A DNA stretch of 64,000 bases from Mytilus edulis (lineage: Eukaryota; Mollusca; Bivalvia; Mytilida; Mytilidae), in NCBI RefSeq assembly GCF_963676685.1, contig NC_092350.1, forward strand, positions 6,313,486 to 6,377,485, given 5' to 3'. The position numbers were made by a program, and so were the translations under genes. The notes under the pieces are model-generated. The model was given only the letters and a program-made list of their open reading frames with translations. It was not told the origin of the DNA and searched no databases. Shown here piece after piece: positions 40,201 through 49,200 of the stretch. Positions within the stretch are counted from its first letter, which is position 1; every line of letters starts with the position of its first letter.

Positions 40201-43200
40201 TCAAAACCATATGTTTGAATCGATTACAGAATTTAGTAAGGAGATTTGAAGTACTTAAAGGAAATCCTTTAATCATTTTCCACTAGTACACGTATTACGT
40301 TCATTGAAATCCAAAACGCCTAAAAACACGAGCATAGTGAACAAGTTGGGAACATATATAAAATACCTGAAGATCATTATTTACATATTCATTCTTGGCT
40401 TCAATCTCAATATGCTTATTGTGGGATTTGAGCATTCCTGATGAAATTAAATCTAGAAAGCGATACGGACGCAACGAATTATAAATTAAGTGTTTTAATT
40501 TAGATTATATTTTCATTTTGAATGAATATTAAATATTTGATTATGAAGTTTATCAATCATGAATACATTTTAAGTGTTTCATTGCTTTCTTTAAAGATTG
40601 GTGAATGGAGACCAAAAGGTAATACTACACATGACAGACTGGTTCTTATTCCTTTTAATGACACTCTGGAAAAAGACACACGTGGTATTTTCCCAGACAT
40701 TGTTAAAGTTGTATTTGTTATGGTAAGAATTGAAAAGGGATGAATTTACGAAACATATTTCTGTTGACATAAGCTGGGTTCACACAGCCGATCAGACCAA
40801 CTCGATCAAGACAACTTTAGCGATCGGGAAACTGGTCTGACTCAATCGACAAGAATGTCGTCATCGATCTGACTTTCTACTCGAGAGTGTTTGACATGTC
40901 AAAACATTCGAGTAAGGATTGAGAAGCCAGTCACTCGAGAACAGATCGATAATTCGTCGAGTAGCGGTCGAATTGATCGGGAAAGGATCGTGTAGAGATC
41001 GAGTATAGTCATAATACAAATAGATATAGGAAGATGTGGTGTGAGTGCCAATGAGACAACTCTCCATCCAAATAACAATTTATAAGAATAAACCACTATA
41101 GGTAAATGTACGGCCTTTAAAACGGAGCCTTGGCTCACACCGAAATAGTTTACCGATCATTACTCGTTCATTTTGATCATTGCTCGACTAATATCCGATC
41201 CTTTCCCAATCAACGCCAACCTGTTCGACAAGTTGTCCAGATTATATCGACCGACTCCCGACCGCTTCATGATCACTGCGACTTCTATATTTTTTTCATC
41301 ACAGACCAACTCGACAGATACCCGATCTCAACTCGACCACATTCGACCACTCATCGATCTCTGCTCTGTCATACTCGAGTATACATGACCGTTACACGAT
41401 TCTCTAAAAATGTGTGCAGCTCTGATTAATTCTCATAACTTTGCTTCTGCAAAAGCATATTGTCACTATTTATTTTAATGTACACAAATTCCTCCGTGTA
41501 CGGTACGCGTCTGTACTTTTGCAAGAAGGTGTAAAGTTTTAAAAGAGAGACCAAAGATACAATAGGAACAATCAAATTCAAAGGTCGAAAACAAACCGAC
41601 ACAGTCATAGCGAAAAACGATAGCCGACGAGAAGACAAACAGTAGTCTACATAACACAACATAGAAAACGAAAAACTAACCAACACGAAACCAAATAAAA
41701 CCCGGGATGATCTTAGGTCTTCCGGAAGGGGAGTAGATCCTGCATTTTTGACCCAGAGGATTTTTCAAATATGAATGTAATTGTGCATTAAAATTCATTA
41801 TTAGAAAGCTGATGACTATTTTAGCCCTCAAAGTTATTTCGAAAACATAATTATTATATTTTACCTGTTTATTTACAAGGGATGTTTTTGTTTGACTGCC
41901 CGTATTTTCTGTTTGTTCAGACTTTTTGTAGTATAAAAATAAGAAGATGTGGTATAATTGCCAATGAGACAACTCTCCACAGGACACCAAATGACACAGA
42001 AATTAACAACTATATGTCACCGTACGGTCGAATGTTTACAAACACTTTTTTACGCTTTTTGATGCCATTTTATAAAAAATGAGACGAAAAACAATTGATT
42101 ATTATTTGATTTCATGATAGATATATTTAAACAGTTTCAGAAAAGGTAAAAAAAAGAGCAGTAAAACTCCCATAAAAATGAAGTCCTCCTTTACTTTCAA
42201 GTTTTTGTAATCATTGGGGTCCTCTTTAATTTGTTAAGCTCCTGCAAGTCTCTCATACTTTTGATTTTGTCATTTGATTATGGATTTTCCGTTTGGAATT
42301 TTCCTCGGAGTTCAGAAGTTTTGTCATTACAATTAATACTACCCACACAGTGGTCGCTGTGTCAGCCACTGCATCACCTAGATTTTTGACACCCTTTGCT
42401 GTCTACCCATTTCAGTTTGTCTTATACGCTCTCTTCAAGGTCCGTCACATCTATCCACCTGTATGTTTAAGCTGTAACCACATTGCCAAATAAAATTCAA
42501 TTGCTTAATTTCCACGTAGATATTTTAAATGTTAATTTTACTTGGGCATTCAGTAAAATTCTGAATTTAACCAAATATACGATATACGGAGAATGTGTTC
42601 ATGGGACTCAAATAATACCACAGCTTGTATATAATGTTATAAAGAGTCATTACACAAGAATGGTAAAATAGTTATCAAAGGTACCAGGATTATAATTTAG
42701 TACGCCAGGCTCGCGTTTCATCTACATAAGACTCATAAGTGACGCTCATATCAAAATATTTATAAAGCCAAACAAGAACAAAGTTGAAGAGCATTGAGGA
42801 TAAAAAATTCCAAAAAGTAAAAGTGGCGCCACCAAAATTCCCACTGTGTTTATGGTATTATACGTTTTATAAAATTTGGTTGAGGAAAAATTAAATTAAA
42901 GAACGGCAACTAATTGTTAGGACGTACGTATGCGTATTAACAGATGGACAAGGCAACACTTAATGTCCCCTACACTGCAGCGGATGATATAAAAAAATCA
43001 GACGTTTTTATACTGAAATTGAACATACCCGACAAATGTCCGAATATCCCTACGACCCTATATATGTATGATAGACCCGACAAATGTCCGAATATCCCTA
43101 CGACCCTATATATGTATGATAGACCCGACAAATGTCCGACTATCCCTACGACCCTATATATGTATAATAGACCCAACAAATGTCCGAATATCCCTACGAC

Positions 43201-46200
43201 CCTATATATGTATGATAGACCCGACAAATGTCCAACTATCCCTACGACCCTATATATGTATGATAGACCTGACAAATGTCCGACTATCCCTACGACCCTA
43301 AATATGTATGATAGACCCGACTAATGTCCGAATATCCCTACGACTCTATATATGTATGATAGACCCGACAAATGTTCGACTATCCCTACGACCCTATATA
43401 TGTATGATAGACCCGACAAATGTCCGACTATCCCTACGACCCTATATATGTATGATAGACCCGACAAATGTCCGACTATCCCTACGACCCTATATATGTA
43501 TGATAGACCCGACAAATGTCCGACTATCCCTACGACCCTATATATGTATGATAGACCCGACAAATGTCCGACTATCCCTACGACCCTATATATGCATGAT
43601 AGACCCTACAAATATCCGACTATCCCTACGACCCTGTATATGTATGATAGACCCGACAAATGTCCGACTATCCCTACGACCCTATATATGTATGATAGAC
43701 CCGACAAATGTCCGACTATCCCTACGACCCTATATGTGACCCGCCATGACATTTGCAGGCTTATGGAGGAAGAACGTCATTGTTAGAAAAATTATAAAGT
43801 TAACATGATAAATATCGAAATTCAATGAAATACGTATTTGTGAAGAAGAGATAAACACTTTCCTTGGCTTCTTTTTTGCTGACGCCGAACTATACATCAT
43901 ATATAAGTTTTGAAGAAGTTTTACTTTATCGTTTGAAGTGAAAAATATTTGATAAATTGATACAAAAAAAAAAATAAAAATTTCTGTTCTTTAGATTTCC
44001 TTTCATAAATGAAATCTGAAATATATCCCTAACAAATGCACCATATCAAATGCATATAAGAGAACACCTACTTATAAACTGTTACGCGTCGCATACTAAG
44101 TATAGAGACGTGCATAATAAATCTAAATTAAAAAATGGAATTCTTAAAGCTTACTTTGACAAATTTTAAACTAACTTCATTTCAACAAGTTTAAATTACA
44201 TGTTCTAAAATAGAGCTACCAAAAAAAAAAAATGCTCTGCTTTATAAATTTTCTTTCATAAATGGAGTCTGAAATATATACATAATAAATGCACCGTATC
44301 AAATGCATATATGAGAACACCTACTTATAAACTGTTACGCGTCGCCTACTATGTTTAGAGACATGCACGATAAATCTAAATTAAAAGACGAATTTAAAAA
44401 AAGGAATTCTTAAAGCTTACTTTGACAAATTTTAAACTAACTTCATTTCAACAAGTTTAAATTACATGTTCTAAAATAGAGCTAAGAATTGTTTGTATTG
44501 TTGTATATCTAAGTCTGAAATTTTATTCAAATACGCTATTGAACATTACTAAGAGCCAATAAATACAATAATTTTGTATTTTATAAATTAGTGCCTTCAA
44601 TAAATAAAAGCCGTCATAGAACAGTCTCATTTTCATACCGATATTCGAAATGACTCGTTTCATTGCTATTACAACAAATATGTCATAATAACATGACAGA
44701 GAGTTTGTTTCGGAATATTCTAGATAAATATACAAAAAGTAAATTTTAGACAATGTACCCTCCTAAGCCTGGAAGTGGCTAGTCACATATAGTTAATGGC
44801 GTTTTTCTCACAATGACATTCTACCTCCATAAGCCTGGATATGTCGTGGCTGGTCACATATATGTATGATAGAAACTGTAACGTTACCATAAGCATCTTT
44901 TATGAAATTAAAGAAAAAGACAACAGTACTGTACACAAAACACAACAGTGTACACAAAACACAACAGTACACAAAACATAACAGTGTACACAAAACACAA
45001 CAGTACACAAAACATAACAGTACACAAAACACAACAGTGTACACAAAACACAACAGTACACAAAACACAACAGTGTACAAAAAACATAACAGTACACAAA
45101 ACACAACAGTACACAAAACACAACAGTGTACACAAAACACAACAGTACACAAAACATAACAGTACACAAAACACAACAGTGTACACAAAACACAACAGTA
45201 CACAAAACACAAGTGTACACAAAACTTAACAGTACACAAAACACAACAGTACACAAAACACAACAGTGTACACAAAACATAACAGTACACAAAACACAAC
45301 AGTACACAAAACACAACAGTGTACACAAAACACAACAGTGTACACAAAACATAACAGTACACAAAACACAACAGTACACAAACCATAACATAGAAACAGC
45401 CGAACATTAAAATTTGCTGTTCCAATATGATGTTGAGTTAATTTACGATCATTGTTTTATATGATAAGTAAGAATTCACATATTTAGTATAATATTGTCT
45501 ACCGTATGTGTGCAATTTTACCTCGAAAACGAATAATATAAAAAGTAATACTCTATACTTGTAGGAGGAACCGTTTATTATGAACAAACGAGGCAATGTT
45601 GGATATGAGGGTTTTACAATAGACCTGCTAGAGGAATTATCTAAGTTACTATCATTCAAATACGAACTTTATCCCAGTCCAAACAATGCATACGGATCAG
45701 AAATAAACGGCCGGTGGAACGGGATGATAGACGAAGTCAGGGCTGGGGTGAGTTAAGACTTAATTAATGAACGGAATGATATTACAAGTCAGGACAGGGG
45801 TGAGTTAGGACTTAACTTATGATAAGTCTTTTTGAAAGAACTCAATAATTCTTGTTGAATGTATAAAAAGGTGTGATTGTGAAATTTAAGTCTATAGTTA
45901 AGTTAGGACAGGGGTTAGTTAGGACCTATTTTATATAAGGACTTAATGAAAAAACTAAGGTTTTTGTAAATATGGAAAAATTGTCTTTAGATGTATTTAA
46001 AATAAGTTATGGTATATGTTAAAAGATAAATCGTAAAGACACCCGGAGATCAACCAAAATTATCCGAAGGTGTAATAACTTTGAAACGTTTCAATAGAAA
46101 CCTTAAAAGATACAACAATCATTATGTCATTCTTACAAAAGTAATTTATTAGTTGTTGGAGTCCTTCCAATTGTTCTGTGATCTAGCAGTTACAATTATA

Positions 46201-49200
46201 ATATAATATCAGCTGAGTATATAATTTTATTAGATAATATGTGAGTGTTCATATGGAATTCCAGTAGTTAATTCTTGACCGGGTTTCTCAATACCGGGTG
46301 TAAAACGTTTCTACATTTTAAACTGTTATAGCAGGTTATTCATATGAGGGGGGGGGGGGGGGGGGGCAAGGGGGGTCCCCATAACAGCAAAACAGTGAAT
46401 TGATTTGGTGAAAAACAGATAACAAGGAATTGAAAAGGGACAATAACAGATAACAGTAAATGAAATATGAAAATAAATCTGTCCAGGACCAACCCAGTAG
46501 ATGACTCGTAGATCTTAGTATATAACTTGTGGTATGGACCTAGAAAATTGTAATTTGTGTAAACAAGACGTTTCGGCCGTTGAGGCAGTTAATTCTGCCT
46601 TGGTTGATTTTTTTCCGTAACTTGTACAATAAGTTATAGTATGGATGTTGAATTTTTCTGAAAGAAATTACTAGTTTCTGTTTTTGATATACGGATATTT
46701 TTAATCTAGGGCATTTGAGGAATCAATTTTTAATGATTTAGGTTTTTTTATTTCATTTTTGAAAGAAGTGCAGCCAGTGACACTTTATTATCAATTTGAT
46801 TTTTAGATTTTTTATTTCTGAAAAGCAATATTATATACTTTACAAGTAATTAACAAAAAAAATTGAAGCACAATCTATTTTTTGTATTTAATGACCTCAT
46901 GATTATAAAATACAAAAATACCCAGATCAGTGGAGACAGGGCATGTAACTGACACACGCATGCCAGTTATGGTTATTCTGACAATGGAAATTGACTCAAG
47001 TGACAATTCTGATAGTATAATAGAAATTGGACCTAGTGAAAATTTGGATGACACCAAGTGAAACACCATGCAATCATGCATCTTATGTGAAATTATAGAA
47101 TATGGAAAATTTGGGTACAGCATTGGAGAAGATGTAGGATTTTTAAAAGGGTATTTGTCGAAAAATTAAACTGAAGACACATCTTTATTTGCATCAATGG
47201 TTTCTGAGTTTCAATTTTAGCCATGTGAAGCAATTAAAAAGCTTTTAAAAATATGGTGGTCAGGGTTCTCTATCATGTAATCGAAAAGAGAGGGAGTAGC
47301 ACTTATATATAAATGCTAAAAGAAAAAGATGGATAATTCCAAAAGACATAATATAAACCCATACCACTTAGTAATGTAAAACAAAGGAGAAAACTAACTG
47401 CCTAATTTATCCACAAAATAGTGAACGAGAAACTTAGTAACACAGTAACAAACTACAACCACTGAATCCAGGCTCCTGACTAGGAAATAGGCACATACAG
47501 AATGTAACTGCGTCAACTTTAGCATGCTAGTTGGTGTCCAATCCTCCCCTAATCAAGGACAGTGGTGTAATAGTACAGCATAAAGATTACTATGTGGTCA
47601 TTGAATAAACAAAATCTATAGGGTGTACCAATGCTTTTTTTTATAACAAAATCCATACTATAAGTTATTGTACAAGTAATAAGTGAATTATAATTTGTAC
47701 AAAATGCTACATGTTCACAGAAAATGGAATTTATTACAAAGGATAATAATAAAATATACTGGAATGGTCCTGGGTCCAACTGATTTTAAAAGAGGGACGA
47801 AAGATACCAAAAGGACAGTCAAACTCATAAATCCAAAACAAACTGACAACGCCTTGGCTAAAAATGAAAAAGACAAACAGAAAAACAATAGTAAACAGGA
47901 CACAACATAGAAAACTAAAGAATAAACAACACGAACCCCACCAAAAACTAGGGGTGATCTCAGGTGCTCCGGAAGGGTAAGCAGATCCTGCTCCACATGT
48001 GGCATCCGTCGTGTTGCTTATCACGGTGATTACAAATCCGGTAAATAGTCTAATTCGGTAGGTCACATTCGTGAAAGGGAAGGGGATTGTAGTTACGACG
48101 TAAGGAACATATCCGATATCATTTGTGAAACGGTTATTCCATAACGGTCAACCAACTCGTGATGGCGTCCGTAAAATTTACGAAGGGATGATTTCAACTT
48201 CACCATTTGGAACTCTCGGTTTTAATAGCTTCCTTGTGAGCAGCAACCCTCTATCAATATTATATTTAATATGTTTATGTGATGTATTTTACTGAAATTC
48301 TTCTGCAAATACAGGGCCACCCGATATTACCAGTAGAAAGACCCCAATAGATATGCATTGTAAGAAGATGTGGTAAGCGTGCCAATGAGACTATTATCCA
48401 TTTAAATCACAATTTTCAATTATCTTCAATTTCTAAGGAAGATTGGCTGTCAAAATGCTAACATTCCAATTTTCAATAACAGTTAACAGCAAATAGATTC
48501 TCACAATAACAGATAACAAAATAGATAATAGTCCTATAACAGCTAACAAAGAATAAGACAATAACAGCTAACAGTAAATATCTTTTCAGAATAACAGATA
48601 ACAAAGAATTAAAATACCCCATAACAGCATAACAGTTAAACCCCTTGCCCCCCCCCCCCGTCATATGGTTGTATGCAATAGTACATTTAGTGATGTCTTC
48701 TTGACATTTTGTTCGTCAGCATGATATAATTGCAGTATTTGAAATATTTACAGTATTGTTTATTTTATAGGAAATTAAATACGAAGGCATTAGATACAAG
48801 GTTGTTTAAGTGAATTATACATAAATAATAATTTCTCTATGATAACATTGAATTTCTGTTAGATTTAATTTTCTTTCAATTCATTAAGACCATACTTGTA
48901 AGCAGTTGTCGTTTTTCTAAAATTCTAATCTTTATCTTAAACGTTTATCTGTATTTACATACTTCAATAACTGAATAATATGTACATGTTTATTTGAACA
49001 GAATGCCACGTTAGGCATGGGAGCCATATCTATTACATCAGAACGTGAAGAAGTCGTAGATTTCAGCCTAGGTGTACTCAGTACAGGAGTCAATATGTTA
49101 ATATCAAAACCAAAGGAACATTCTTCCATATTTCAGTTCATGCGTCCATTCACACTTGAGTTATGGATGGGGATTTTAGGAGCAACTGTTACTGTCTGTA

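Noticed and set aside
42944-43786. Repetitive proteins from 42,944 and 43,308/43,352
   Set aside because: All derive from a 48-bp satellite whose length is a multiple of three. There is no domain, and a neighbouring unit carries a stop.
44808-45425. 205-codon minus-strand frame rich in Cys, Val and Leu, looking like a membrane protein
   Set aside because: It is a translation of the ACAACAGTACACAAAAC minisatellite; several overlapping frames look alike and no non-repetitive domain is present.
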